DNA of 64,000 bases from Craspedostauros australis (GCA_026770025.1 JAMXDE010000003.1:3720001-3784000); one strand, 5' to 3'. Shown: positions 49,694-59,955, counted from the stretch's first letter. Program-made: numbers and translations. The notes: generated by a model not told the origin, from the letters alone.

Positions 49694-52189
49694 ACACCTG
49701 CAGGTGCAGGTGCCAGCTTCGCGGATTCTGCAAAGTGCGAGTATGGAGAATGTGTACCAGAAGACGCGTACGCTACGATCTATAGCACCCTTCAAAGAGG
49801 AGCTACCACCGTGGTCGTCAAAGATTCAAAATAATCCTCATGAACGACTCTCTCCCTGCATCTACGAGCTCTTGTCTTGCCTGCCACCGTGCCCACATGA
49901 GTACAAATAGGGCTGCCATAGTAGTACTCGCGGCTCGTTTTGGTAGACAGTCACCGTGGAGCGTGCTGGTCGTCCATTGCATCACGCTTGAGGATCACAC
50001 CGTGACCTCGTCTCCTCTTGATGGCGCAAATGTGCGAATACACGCGCTTTTTCTCTCAACAGCAGCACATTTCGAATGTTGTTCCACCGTGCTGCATGTG
50101 CATGTATGTGATCATCGTCGCCAACGGGCAGCCTCCATCTCGAATCTGCGGCTGCTCATTCCGACAATCAGCCCCCTGAGTCTGGTACCGTACGACGGCT
50201 GTCGCCCTGTTCCTTGACTGCGTCAGACATGGAGGGTGGGGTATTGTGTCCGCAGGTCTCTGCTGGCCTTTTCCGATCATCCCCGCATTCCGTGGGTACA
50301 TGTCCTCAGGGGAAGGTGACGGCATCAAATGTCACGAACGGGGCACGTTGGTCATGGTCGTGATTGATTTGGATTGCCAATACTTGGATGAAGTATAATA
50401 TATTGAAGCTTGTACCGTACGACCTACAACAACTCCAACCGCAATTGCGATCAGAATGCAAGCACAGGTGGGAGGAGAAAAGGTGGAGCGCGCAGTTGTC
50501 GCGAGTGCGTGCACATTTTGCACAACTGCTGATACAACGACGGTGCCTCTTCGCGTGGTAGATCAGGTCGTACCCCTTCGGGCTCCTCGCATTCATGAGA
50601 GACATTGCCACCATCCCTCTGGACCATCACGAGGCCATAGGTACACGGAGACGTGACCGTTTGTTCAAAACAGGTTCCTTGCTCCCTTCCGAAATGTCTT
50701 CTACGAGACATGCTGCACAAGTAGGTGGCGGATGTGTTGCGCAGCGCAGGGCTGCATCTTTCTCCTCATTGGCTCCTGTGGTAAGCATCACTGGCCTCAC
50801 AGGCACGTGATGCCAAACCCGTAACTCACGTCCACACCCTCCCCGCTTGTATTGTCACTACACGTCAACCAAGATACCTGTTGGGCTGCAACGAGAACGT
50901 ACGCAGATCGGCGTGTCGGGAAGTTGTATTCTGGTGTTCGAGGAGTTGTTTTGTGTCCCTATGATCCTATGGCTTCGGCCTTCTTTCTCACCAGACAAGT
51001 ACTGCCATCTCCGACACAACATCTAACGACCAAAACCAATCACCCATGGACTACATTTATGCGCCGAAATGTCATCACTCGGAACTTTCGGTCATGAATT
51101 GTGCGTTTTGTGCCATGATTCTCATCCCAATTCAACCCAGATTCAACCCATGGGTTCGTAGATCGTGCGCCTCCTCCTCGGCTGCTTGATTGACACGCCC
51201 GCACCATGTCAATGGCGCATCGCTGACACCACCGCCTGGCTGGTCACTTTTTCGCAAACATTGACGAGAAGTGTACAGAGCCGGAGGTGCGGCGCGAAGG
51301 CTCGCATCCTGTTGCGAACGAGCGCATCCCATGCGAAGCAAGGCAGATGAACCCCACCCTCACTTCAAGTGAAGACTCCCTTGGATAGCAGAGTAATTGT
51401 GTGTTGCAAGTATGGTGCAAGTAGCATAGTTGTTGCTGCCTGCGAGAAGAGATTCGGCAACCGCATCTGCGAACTGGTGGGAAAGAGCCAAACAAGGCAT
51501 CATTGATGAATTGAGCGGGACGGAGACGAACGAAGTTGGAGGTGCTTGGGAGCACGAGCTATTCTTGCTGGTACGTGGATGGTCGTACTCGTAATTCGTA
51601 AGGGTGAAACAGTCAAGGTGCTCGGAGTATGTTCGTCAATGCACCAACAGACAGAGTACGAGGAGGTAGAGTACACACCAAAGGAGCGTTCTCCACGAAT
51701 AGACGTACCAATACATAGGAGAGCTGTTCGCATCGCGAACCTCGGCAACTTGCATTCACATCTGCCAAGATACTCTGGTCACGGGGCAAAAGAATGAGAC
51801 TTGCGGATGCCTATTCGTGCGAGTACGATCACCCATCGGTCTTTTGGCACTCAGCCAGATCCATGGCACAGCGAAGCGTTGTTTGATGGAACGTGGGATG
51901 GTTTGGAATCTGTCAACCGACGCTGCCACGATCACCACAGACGGCACTGGTACCAGTACCGTGTGGAGCCCTTGTTGAAGTTTGCTGCGAGTGATGCGAG
52001 CTACGAGGACCTTGTGATGGTTCGGGGTACCCGAGATGCTCCAGACACGAAGTCGGCGTCCTCCGCTGGTCTCCCTCTCTCCAGAGAGACTTTGTCCCGC
52101 ACGTGGGAGAATGAGGAGAAACATGTTCAAGACATCGCTTCGCTCTGCAGGTTGGTGGTGTTGGCGCCAACTGTCTCATGTTCAACATA
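49694..52189. other. Intergenic region left of the mariner-type element
   Basis: About 2.5 kb with no supported gene. An open plus-strand frame reaches 52196, ending exactly at the element boundary, but it starts at a non-ATG codon and shows no domain. The repeated short word GTACCGTACGAC occurs near 50186 and 50411. TA at 52188-52189 is the left target-site copy of the adjacent element. Confidence 0.45.
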
Positions 52190-52199
52190 TCCCTAATGA
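52190..52199 (+). repeat. Left terminal inverted repeat of the mariner-type element
   Basis: TCCCTAATGA preceded by TA. About 15 bp inside, a half-copy of the palindrome (GCGTCCGGAC, 52210-52219) occurs, as at the other end. Confidence 0.55.
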
Positions 52200-52230
52200 C
52201 GTTTTGCTTGCGTCCGGACACTTTCTCTAC

Positions 52231-52285
52231 GTACGACCTGCACCAAATGCAGAATGGGTCACGATAGCACTAGTTGTGGAGTTTT
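52231..52285 (+). repeat. Inner inverted repeat, left copy (55 bp)
   Basis: Contains TACGACCTGCACCAAATGCA, then AGAATGGGTCACGATA and CACTAGTTGTGGAGTTTT. It is found inverted at about 59225-59280 with about three differences (one extra G, one G/A change, edge changes). The left copy starts about 40 bp from the element end and the right copy about 675 bp from its end. Confidence 0.85.
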
Positions 52286-54007
52286 ACTCGTGATGAGTCG
52301 TGATAAAGTAGACTAAAATAGAGCACACCCAAAACCATCCAAACAACTGCTTATGATGTTATATCTCGACACCATATCGTTTAAAATTAAAAATAGACAG
52401 TGCATTCGGACGCTTGGCTATCGCTTATTCTGAATATCGAAGTTAAATTTGTATGAACTTTATTTTTAATGTTGTTTTGGCTTGCTGACTGTCATGTGGT
52501 GGATTCCAAAAATTCTCGATGGCACCATGCTGCCCTACCTTCAGCACCCATGATCATCATTATCATCCCTGGCATTTTCACAATCCGCGCACCACATTGG
52601 CTCCGCATACCCCCCATCTATCCACTCCATGAAGATCCTGCGCAGATAGGCTCATCTCATACTCCAAACTGTCCCTGCACTGAAAAGCAGAAATTTCGAA
52701 CACCGGATTCCGACGCGGATGCCGTTCGGATTTGGATCCGTATCTCGTCGATACGATCGTTGCAGCTCCTCCACATGCCCCTCATGCGTTCCCACATTCT
52801 CTGGCGACACATTTATGTTCTCAGAATGGGTGGGGCGCTCATACCTCCAAAGGTACACCTCCATGTGATGATGTCATCATGCTGTTTTTCCGACACCCAA
52901 AAAAGTCCCTTTCGTGTGCATCCCAGGCTGCAGCCTCTTCCAGACCGTATCTGCGCAGGATACTTGGACATGGTCATCTTGAGTTGATTTTGAACACATC
53001 TTGAATGGGTACCTTGGCGATTTGGGTGACTTGTCGATGGCACCCATCACCAGCGAAGTCACGTGATGTGTCCGCCGCCACCCACCAAAAAACTCTTGCC
53101 CGCCACTTGTTTCTTGCGGAGGGCACCTTCCAGGCCACCCCCCACCCTCACACTTGGTGTGCATCTTCATTGTATCCTCTTTGATGCGTCTTGCCCATCA
53201 ATAGTCGTTGGGATGGCCTGTGCATTCCAGGAAGAGACCGTATCCAACAAGCGGATTTTCCTTCGATTTGTCTTGTTTGCGCGTGGGCCTGCTACGGTCC
53301 CAAATCGACCACGATGGCATCCCCCTCTCGCTCATCCACCAAGATTTACATGGCGGTTCCGCCCAAGTGATCAGATCTTGCACTGGACCGCTGGTTGTGG
53401 CAGTGCCATCGATGCCGTTCGACGGCGCTTGAGGAGTTTTGTTGTGTTTCTCCATTGTCGTGTTGTTGTGTTGTGTTTGGTGTTCTCAAACAGTTTTTGC
53501 TGTTGGGGGCCATGGAAATTAACCACAAATCTACCGACTGCGCTTATCAATGAGAACACTTTGCGAGTCCCGAATTGCGAATCCATTCCACTTCGATTCG
53601 AAAGATCCAAGAAAACTACTCGAAAGAATTCGGAAAATGTGATGCGGGTTTCAGACCCAAGACAAAATTAGGAAGATGATCCAAGAGGATCAAAGAGACT
53701 CTATTAGACCTCCAAACATGTGTCATAGCACATGTTTGGACACAGATGCACTAATTAGCAGGAGTAACCAGAAGTTTGGCATGGTTACAACACGATGGAC
53801 AATGGTGAATAGCACCATTAGTGGAGCCAAGAAGTAGAAAACAGGAAGATGATGAGCTCTTCTCGATGAGCTCATAATCTCAACAAACTTAACTTTGTAA
53901 ACCATCACTTCAAACAAGCACACACAATAACACAGTTCTATCAACCTTCACCTACATTGGACGTAGTTGTATCATCCTGCAACCACTGAACTCTTCACCT
54001 CGCAAGC
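52286..54007. other. Element interior upstream of the transposase
   Basis: About 1.7 kb with no supported gene. It begins with an AT-rich stretch (about 52300-52480) and includes a perfect hairpin at 53711-53740. A 202-codon frame at 53063-53671 has no recognisable features. This is presumably promoter, leader or other non-coding DNA of the transposon. Confidence 0.45.
53711..53740. other. Perfect 12-bp inverted repeat (hairpin)
   Basis: TCCAAACATGTG is followed after the 6-nt loop TCATAG by its exact complement CACATGTTTGGA. It lies about 270 bp before the transposase ATG; it could be an operator, a terminator or a footprint of another terminal repeat. Confidence 0.8.
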
Positions 54008-56554
54008 ATGCTGCACGCTGGTGATTGTGTGAAGGTGGCACCCCACCAGAGCTCAAGTGGCAGGGTCCATGACCTGGGCGTATGTCATGTTGAGTTTGCA
54101 ATGAAACTGACTGCTGAAGGTGCTACGATCAAACGCGATGGACCTCTTGCACCAGAAGAGGTGGCAATGGTCATGGTGACCCCAGTGATGGGGCAGAGCC
54201 GAATGTACGTTGTTCGTGAGGATCTGTGCACGCCACACAGCCTCGCTACCTTCGCACGGACTCGCACTGCTGGTGGCCTTGCTAAGCCTTCCCTCCTTTC
54301 TCCCCAGCATCACTCCGTCGCTGCCACGCGTGTCAGCAACAAGGCTAAGCCCCCCACACCATCCCCAACTACCACGGAATCGCAAGAAGCCAGCATCGCC
54401 GCTTTTCTCGAGGTCTCACGTCAGCAGAAAGAAACGGCAATCGCCCATCTCAACAAGCAGATGAAGAGAGGTGCAACAACAAAAGGATGGCTGCGAAAGG
54501 ATGGAGGGCGTACCAACACTAAGCCCACCAATAGAAAGAAACAACTTGGCAGAGATGAACAGCAAAACTACATCATTCTCTATTTCAATTTGGGTGGGAT
54601 CCCAGCCAACATGAAATTGATCGCCCACGCATGGGATATTGGCACTTCTACTGTCGATCGCAACATCAAGAAATTCCAACAGAACAAGCTGGAACGGAAG
54701 AAGCGCAGTGATGCAGGCAGCACCATCTTCACCTGCCCCAAGAAGCAACAGCAATACTTCACGCCACGTGCCATCTTTGCGAAACAACTGCGGCTTAAGC
54801 ATCCACAACAACGGTTGACGACTGAGGACATATCTTATGCCTTTGACCATGCTTCGCCTGAAGAGCTGGCATCCGCAAAATCCCTGTCTGATTCGTGGTT
54901 GGAGCGTGGTCCTCTCCTGCAATTTGAGCTCCAGGATGTGTTGCGACGATGCAATGGCGCAATCTCGTGGGACGATGTTGCACGCGAACTAGCAGGAAAC
55001 GGCAACGTCCAATGCGTTTGTGCAGAAACCATTCGAACATACGTGATGGGATTGGAGGGCAGCGAATACCGTTCTACAACAATGCTCCCCAAGATCCAGG
55101 GCGACATCAAGGTGAAGCGCGACATCTGGGCGAAGGACTTCTGTGTGTTCTGGGAATCAGCTGAGCAGTTCCCGAATACGCAAGTTGTTGTTGTCCACAT
55201 GGATGAGAAGTGGTTCTACTCTATTGTCGCTCGGCGCAACCTCAAACATGTGCCCCAAATGGGAGTTAAGCCTGTGAAGCATCCTGTGCACCACAAGTGC
55301 CACATCGAAAAGACCATGGCGATTGCATCAACAGCGTTCGCTCCAACAGACAACTGCTTTGGGCAAGGAGGAAAGGCGTATCGGGTCAGCTTCGAACGTG
55401 TTGGGCGCATGGTTCGAGCGCAGAAGACCACGTACAAGCGAACTTGGGTCTCGCCAACCAAGTACAAGCACCTTCCTGATGACAACAAAATCTCTCGCAA
55501 GAAGGGTGAACTGTACTTTCAACCACTGGAGATCACGGGCAGCAAGGAATCAGTTGGTGCGCCTGATAAGCCCAAGCCAAAGTACAGCCTCAAGAAATTC
55601 TTCCGCGAAAAAGAAATCCCTGCACTGGATTTGCTCGCCAGCAAAATCAAGGCCGAAACGGGAAAGAACGTGGTGATTCGGTACCAGATGGATGGCGCAG
55701 GGCCACACAGAGACACGGAACTGCTCAGGTTCATCAACGAGGAGTTCGACAGTCGCGGATGGCACCTACGATTCCAACCATCAAATTCTCCCATCACGAA
55801 TGTGAAAGACGATGCAATATTCCCAGCGATGTCAAAACACGTGTCAGCACATCAAGGTAAGCACTACGGGAGTCGCATGTTCACCACTGATGCGTTGTGG
55901 GGTGCTTGCAAAACCTGTTGGGAGCAATTTGGGCTGGACAAGGTGGCGCGTGCGTATGTTCGCCACCATCAGATCGCCTACGCAATTTGTGCTGCGGAAG
56001 GAGGTGACGAATTTGTGACAGAGCGCAAGGGCCTGAGCATGAACGTGCGGAAACAAACGTTCACTGAAACTGACGAGGATGGCAACAAGATCGGCGTTAC
56101 TGTGTCTCACACGGACTTTGTGTTGGAGGAGGATGAGGCAACCTGCGCAACCACCAAGAAACCAACTGCAACAGGCAACAAAGGCAAATCAGCTGGCTTC
56201 AAATACACCAAGCCCGACATCGAAGGTATGTACAATGATGCGCTCAAGGTGATGGCTGTCAGTGGACTGCAGTGCCTGAAAACGAACCTGCGAACAACCA
56301 GCAGCCTCATTCCGTTGCTGGAGAAGCAAATCGTTGTGACCACCAAAGCCAACGAGGAGGCTGAACAACAGAAGACAGGCAAGAAGAAGAAGACGCCTAG
56401 CAAGAGCAAAGCCAAGATCATTGAGCCTCACAACAACAACAACAGCAAGACCGAGGCAGCACCCACCATGAACACATTTGAAGTGGCCATGTTCGTTGGC
56501 AAGACCGAGCATCACAGCAAAGCAGAGCAGGACAGCAACACAGCAGAGATGTAA
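54008..56554 (+). CDS. Mariner-type (plant-like, DDD) transposase
   Basis: An 848-residue intact frame from ATG 54008. A helix-turn-helix-like segment lies at about 185-222 (NYIILYFNLGGIP, KLIAHAWDIGTSTVDRNIKK), and a second DNA-binding part before the core includes ISWDDVARELAGNG. The catalytic triad is visible: VHMDEKWF (Asp399), YQMDGAGPHRD (Asp562) and QPSNSPITNVKDDAIF (Asp601 or Asp602). With 38-39 residues between the last two Asp it fits the DD39D group of plant/stramenopile mariner elements. The stretch FQPSNSPITNV corresponds to the family's QPPNSPDLNV; the usual Asp after Pro is Ile-Thr here. N- and C-terminal extensions (Ser/Thr/Pro-rich at ~100-130; Lys-rich at ~790-815) make it longer than the usual 350-500 residues. 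No stop or frameshift, so it may be functional. Confidence 0.85.
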   Translation: MLHAGDCVKVAPHQSSSGRVHDLGVCHVEFAMKLTAEGATIKRDGPLAPEEVAMVMVTPVMGQSRMYVVREDLCTPHSLATFARTRTAGGLAKPSLLSPQHHSVAATRVSNKAKPPTPSPTTTESQEASIAAFLEVSRQQKETAIAHLNKQMKRGATTKGWLRKDGGRTNTKPTNRKKQLGRDEQQNYIILYFNLGGIPANMKLIAHAWDIGTSTVDRNIKKFQQNKLERKKRSDAGSTIFTCPKKQQQYFTPRAIFAKQLRLKHPQQRLTTEDISYAFDHASPEELASAKSLSDSWLERGPLLQFELQDVLRRCNGAISWDDVARELAGNGNVQCVCAETIRTYVMGLEGSEYRSTTMLPKIQGDIKVKRDIWAKDFCVFWESAEQFPNTQVVVVHMDEKWFYSIVARRNLKHVPQMGVKPVKHPVHHKCHIEKTMAIASTAFAPTDNCFGQGGKAYRVSFERVGRMVRAQKTTYKRTWVSPTKYKHLPDDNKISRKKGELYFQPLEITGSKESVGAPDKPKPKYSLKKFFREKEIPALDLLASKIKAETGKNVVIRYQMDGAGPHRDTELLRFINEEFDSRGWHLRFQPSNSPITNVKDDAIFPAMSKHVSAHQGKHYGSRMFTTDALWGACKTCWEQFGLDKVARAYVRHHQIAYAICAAEGGDEFVTERKGLSMNVRKQTFTETDEDGNKIGVTVSHTDFVLEEDEATCATTKKPTATGNKGKSAGFKYTKPDIEGMYNDALKVMAVSGLQCLKTNLRTTSSLIPLLEKQIVVTTKANEEAEQQKTGKKKKTPSKSKAKIIEPHNNNNSKTEAAPTMNTFEVAMFVGKTEHHSKAEQDSNTAEM

Positions 56555-57271
56555 CTGCAAGTCGAAGTATTAGTGATGATATGTTTTAGACACACCTGTG
56601 ATTGGAGTGCCTATGTGCGCATCATCTGCTTGATGGCATGGAGGATTGTGATGTGTGGCATGGTGTGTGATGTTTGTTTTGTGTTTTGTGATGAGTGGTG
56701 TGATTTTTGTGACGAGGACCGTTATTTTTGTGTCGTGAATGGTGTGCGTTGTGGAGCCATCGCGTTGTGTTGTGCCGCTCTGGTCGGAAAAATTCCAGCC
56801 GAACCACACACAAAAACGCTCCAAGGCCTCAACTGCATCGATCGGAGCGCCAGCACAATCGATGTGTGTTGCACAAACCAATCGAATGGCAAAGGCTTCT
56901 CTTTGTTGTCACTGCACTCGTACATCTGTACCACATCGTGCCATGCCAGTACTCCGCTTTCTTTTCATCACAAATGTGCAACCCTTGCGATCTTTGCTGC
57001 CATCAAGTCCACGCGTCTGTACTCGTCACTGGAGCACCAACGATGCATCCCCTGATCATTCATCTCTGCTCGTGCCCTGCCGATGACACTGCCACTAGCA
57101 CAATCATCGTGTATTGGTGGAGCAGAGTAGAGTAGAGCAGATCGCAACGAATACACACCATACAATGCTCGTATGCTATACTATGCTGTGTTGTGATGTG
57201 CTAGCGTAGCACCTATTATATGATATGAATGCATTGTGCGAATTACGCCCACTGCACCTTTCTTGTGTAAT
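56555..57271. other. Transposase 3' flank
   Basis: About 0.7 kb. The first part (56640-56760) is strikingly T/G-rich on the plus strand (TGTGTGATGTTTGTTTTGTG). No gene seen. Confidence 0.5.
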
Positions 57272-58985
57272 CTACCTATTCCACCACAGTTCGGAGGCAT
57301 CCAGATGACGAGCGTTGGTGATCTTCGTGCAAATCATGTTGTTGCGCTTGGTATCGTACGCGGTGTGATGGCTGGGTGACAGCCAGCTGACATCGACCTC
57401 GTCAAATCCGCATTCGATGAATCATTCCGTCGTCTGCGCGCTGAGAACGAAGACGCAGGACGCCCCCTTCTGCAGACACAGACATTCCAGGTAGCCAAGC
57501 ATGGCATCACCAAGTCCTTGCACGCATTAGCTGCGATCCACGATGAGGCAAGCGATCTTAGCGAACCTGTTCTCCAACATCTTGAGCTGCCCAATCACCA
57601 CAACGAGGTCATTGCGCGTGTAGACGTGGTATGAGGATAACCATTTTCTAGCATGGCCTTTGGCCGATCCACTAGCGTTCCCATCTGGATGAGCGGTGTG
57701 ATGAGCTCATGGATGGCATTGATGTCCTCGATCTTGGCCTGGCGGATATCATTGTAGAGTTCACGAGAGAGCATGGTGCCGCTGCTGTCTCGTGTGCACA
57801 GCTCCTGCAGCAACGCCCCATGCCATGGTGAGATGATGTGTGCACGTCAGACGCCCTGCTCAAGTGCATACATTGCCCAGCCAATCTTGATGAGCTTGTT
57901 GCGCTTGGCGCTTTCCTGGGGACAGCTCTCGCCCAAGGTGACGAGACCGCGCTTGTGGACGTTGACAGTGCGGTGTCGCAGCAGGTTGTGGGCGTCCTTG
58001 ACGCGCAGATGATGAATCTGCTTGCCATGGACATTGTGCCGCAGCTGCATGTTGCCTTCTGTGAAGTAGATGATCTTGCTCGCATCCATGGCACCTGCGA
58101 CCAAGCCTGCCAAACTTTTGGAATTGACATTGAAGACTTCATTGCTGGTGCTGATACCCCATGTTGTGAGCAGGACGATATCGCAGGAGTTGTGAACCAG
58201 ACAGATCTTCTTGATCTCGATGCGACGCGTGAATCCTGTGGATATAGAATTGACACCATCAAGGATGTTCAATGGCTGCGCCATGTTGATAGGATCCATT
58301 TGGTGGGGACTGTTGGTGCCGGTGCTGGTAATTGCCATTGCCATTCGATTGATATTCCGAATTGAAATGCGTGGTCTGCTTTGACAATGGCATGTGCGAG
58401 TCGTTGGCACCCTGCATGCGCAATGATCGTGCCAGATGACGTTCGATCTTGTATCCGATATATCCCACCACCTCCTTGACGACGCGCAACGCATCGCGGT
58501 CTGTGACCGTCATGCCATGATGCCAATCCTGCCCCGCGAAATGTTGCTACAGCTGGAAACGGCATCCTGCGACGATGATGATCTTGATGCTCAGCAACCA
58601 TGACAACGCAATGTCGTTCATGAGGTCCTGCAGGAAGTTGGCATCCTGACCCTCCATGAGATCGCCCAGATTGTGGAAGACAACCAGGGTGTTGCAATGG
58701 TTGGCGATATAGTTGGCGGAACCGCGGAACATGTTGACGAAGGTGGATTCTTTGATGCTGTTGGCATCCATGTCCTCGGGGAGGTCACTGCCATTCGCTG
58801 CATTGGAATCCAGCCTGTCACAGTCGACAATATTGATGTCCTTTGGGTTGATGGCGAGGAAGGAGGTGTCTTCATGATTGGAATCGTCTACTTTATTGTC
58901 GACATCAGCGGTTGCGGCTTGTGTAGCGACTGCTTCTTCTGCATTGCGATTGGATATTGTTGGTTTCCATTGTGAGATTGGTCAA
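57272..58985 (-). pseudogene. NAGS: N-acetylglutamate synthase pseudogene (kinase-like + GNAT domains)
   Basis: The intact family catalyses the first step of arginine synthesis, acetyl-CoA + glutamate to N-acetylglutamate. On the minus strand the two domains can be followed in order. The amino-acid-kinase fold shows FVNMFRGSANYIANH, LMNDIALSWLLSIKIIIVAG, DRDALRVVKEVVGYIGYKIE, GFTRRIEIKKI, CDIVLLTTWGIS, EVFNVNSKSLAGLVAGAM and KIIYFTEG. The GNAT fold shows ELYNDIRQAKIEDINAIHEL, RNDLVVVIGQLK, GLGDAMLGYLE and ECGFDEVDVSWLSPSHHTAY. It is broken by in-frame stops at 58547-58549 (TAG), 57847-57849 (TGA), 57527-57529 (TAA) and 57422-57424 (TGA, where the family has Trp), and by frame changes at about 58260-58330 and about 57620. 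No intron is evident. The N-terminal limit is uncertain. It lies inside the mariner-type element, opposite to the transposase. Confidence 0.85.
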
Positions 58986-59224
58986 CGCGGACTCGTCTTG
59001 GCTGTCATGGCCTGGTGCATTCTGTTGTTGCTTCGCACAGTCATCACGTTGTCTTGTGCAGGAAGAGTCACACGATGTCTCTTCCTCTGTTGTGACTCGT
59101 TTTTCATCACGCCGAATCCGTCTTGTGACGTAGAAGACGGATCAGCGAGAGCAAACACGAAATAGCTCTAAATATCCAATCGCCGTTTCTCCCAAAAGCA
59201 AGCAAACCAGTGGCAACAAGGGGC
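58986..59224. other. Sequence between the pseudogene and the right inner repeat
   Basis: About 240 bp. It may include the remains of the N-terminal leader of the synthase pseudogene, but no residues can be assigned with confidence. Confidence 0.4.
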
Positions 59225-59280
59225 CAAAACTCCACAACTAGTGTTATCGTGACCCCATTCTGCATTTGGTGCAGGTCGTA
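59225..59280 (-). repeat. Inner inverted repeat, right copy (55-56 bp)
   Basis: Reverse complement of 52231-52285 with about three differences. Together with the left copy it frames the transposase and the synthase pseudogene. Confidence 0.85.
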
Positions 59281-59284
59281 GCAT

Positions 59285-59326
59285 GCGTCCGGACGCAAAT
59301 TGAACGCTCAGTTTGCGTCCCGACGC
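59285..59326. repeat. First pair of GCGTC-GACGC palindromes
   Basis: GCGTCCGGACGC (59285-59296) and GCGTCCCGACGC (59315-59326), each flanked on at least one side by A/T-rich bases (GCAAAT, TTTGCG). They match the cluster at 59848-59916. Confidence 0.85.
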
Positions 59327-59847
59327 AAATGTAAGGTCGCCGAAAATACCACTTGTACTACTTAAGTCCCATGTTTCTCCACGATGTCCCGTGTTGCAGA
59401 AAAAAAAACGGATTTCGCTCCGAAACCCGAAAATGGGCTGTTTTTTTTCTGACTCCTTCGAGTAACGCATTTATTTGGCGATTTCAAAAAAAAAACCTCG
59501 CGATGCAACACGGCGTCATTGGTCATGTCTCAGGGGTTCCTTTCCGTGCGCCTGTCTTGCTTTTCTGACGTCATGGGATCTAAGGTAATGATTTTTTACT
59601 TTTTGATTTCGATGTCATTCACCACGCTCCTGACAACAACACCAAAATCCTGGCAAGGGTGTAACACAACAAGGAGGGTGGAGCACGAATCATGATTATT
59701 GTTTGTTCAATTACCGCAACTGCAGCGATTATTATCGATATAAGACATGAGTCATGTCGTGAGTCGAGATGGCCAGCGAAAAAGGGTTTAAAAAAAAAAA
59801 CGGCTTCTCGTAAAGCGTATTTGGGCTAGTCCTTTGAGTCGCCGCTT
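59327..59847. other. Right-end spacer with A/T homopolymers and inverted repeats
   Basis: About 0.5 kb, non-coding. CCGTGTTGCA (59389-59398) is inverted as TGCAACACGG (59504-59513), and the interval holds poly-A and poly-T runs of 8-10 bases that can pair. A second poly-A run lies at about 59790. This could be a small nested element inside the right end of the transposon; target duplications were not identified. Confidence 0.5.
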
Positions 59848-59916
59848 GCGTCCGGACGCAAATTGGCCCAATTTGCGTGGCGACGCAAACTGCACCTCCA
59901 ATTTGCGTCCGGACGC
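59848..59916. repeat. Cluster of three GCGTC-GACGC palindromes at the right end
   Basis: GCGTCCGGACGC at 59848-59859, GCGTGGCGACGC at 59875-59886 and GCGTCCGGACGC at 59905-59916, with AATTTGCG/CGCAAATT flanks. The cluster ends 39 bp before the terminal repeat. Spacing of 27 and 30 bp between starts is regular enough to suggest transposase or regulator binding sites. Confidence 0.85.
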
Positions 59917-59945
59917 AAGGTACGTAGGCCAGTACCAGGCCAAAA

Positions 59946-59955
59946 TCATTAGGGA
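59946..59955 (-). repeat. Right terminal inverted repeat of the mariner-type element
   Basis: TCATTAGGGA followed by TA, the exact reverse complement of the left end. Confidence 0.55.

Larger units (their letters stand above)
52190..59955. mobile_element. Large mariner-type DNA transposon carrying a pseudogene
   Basis: The region opens with TCCCTAATGA (52190-52199) and closes with its exact reverse complement TCATTAGGGA (59946-59955). Each end is flanked by TA (52188-52189 and 59956-59957), the target duplication of Tc1/mariner elements. Inside are a mariner-type transposase gene, a 55-bp inverted repeat pair near the two ends, repeated GCGTCCGGACGC palindromes concentrated at the right end, and a minus-strand N-acetylglutamate synthase pseudogene. 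At 7.8 kb it is several times longer than typical mariners, so it may be a composite that gained DNA, or the right end may contain a nested insertion. The short terminal repeat is the weakest part of the call. Confidence 0.6.

Noticed and set aside
57838-58365. Plus-strand open frame of 175 codons opposite the synthase pseudogene
   Set aside because: The minus strand reads as N-acetylglutamate synthase with ordered motifs, so the plus frame is a shadow.
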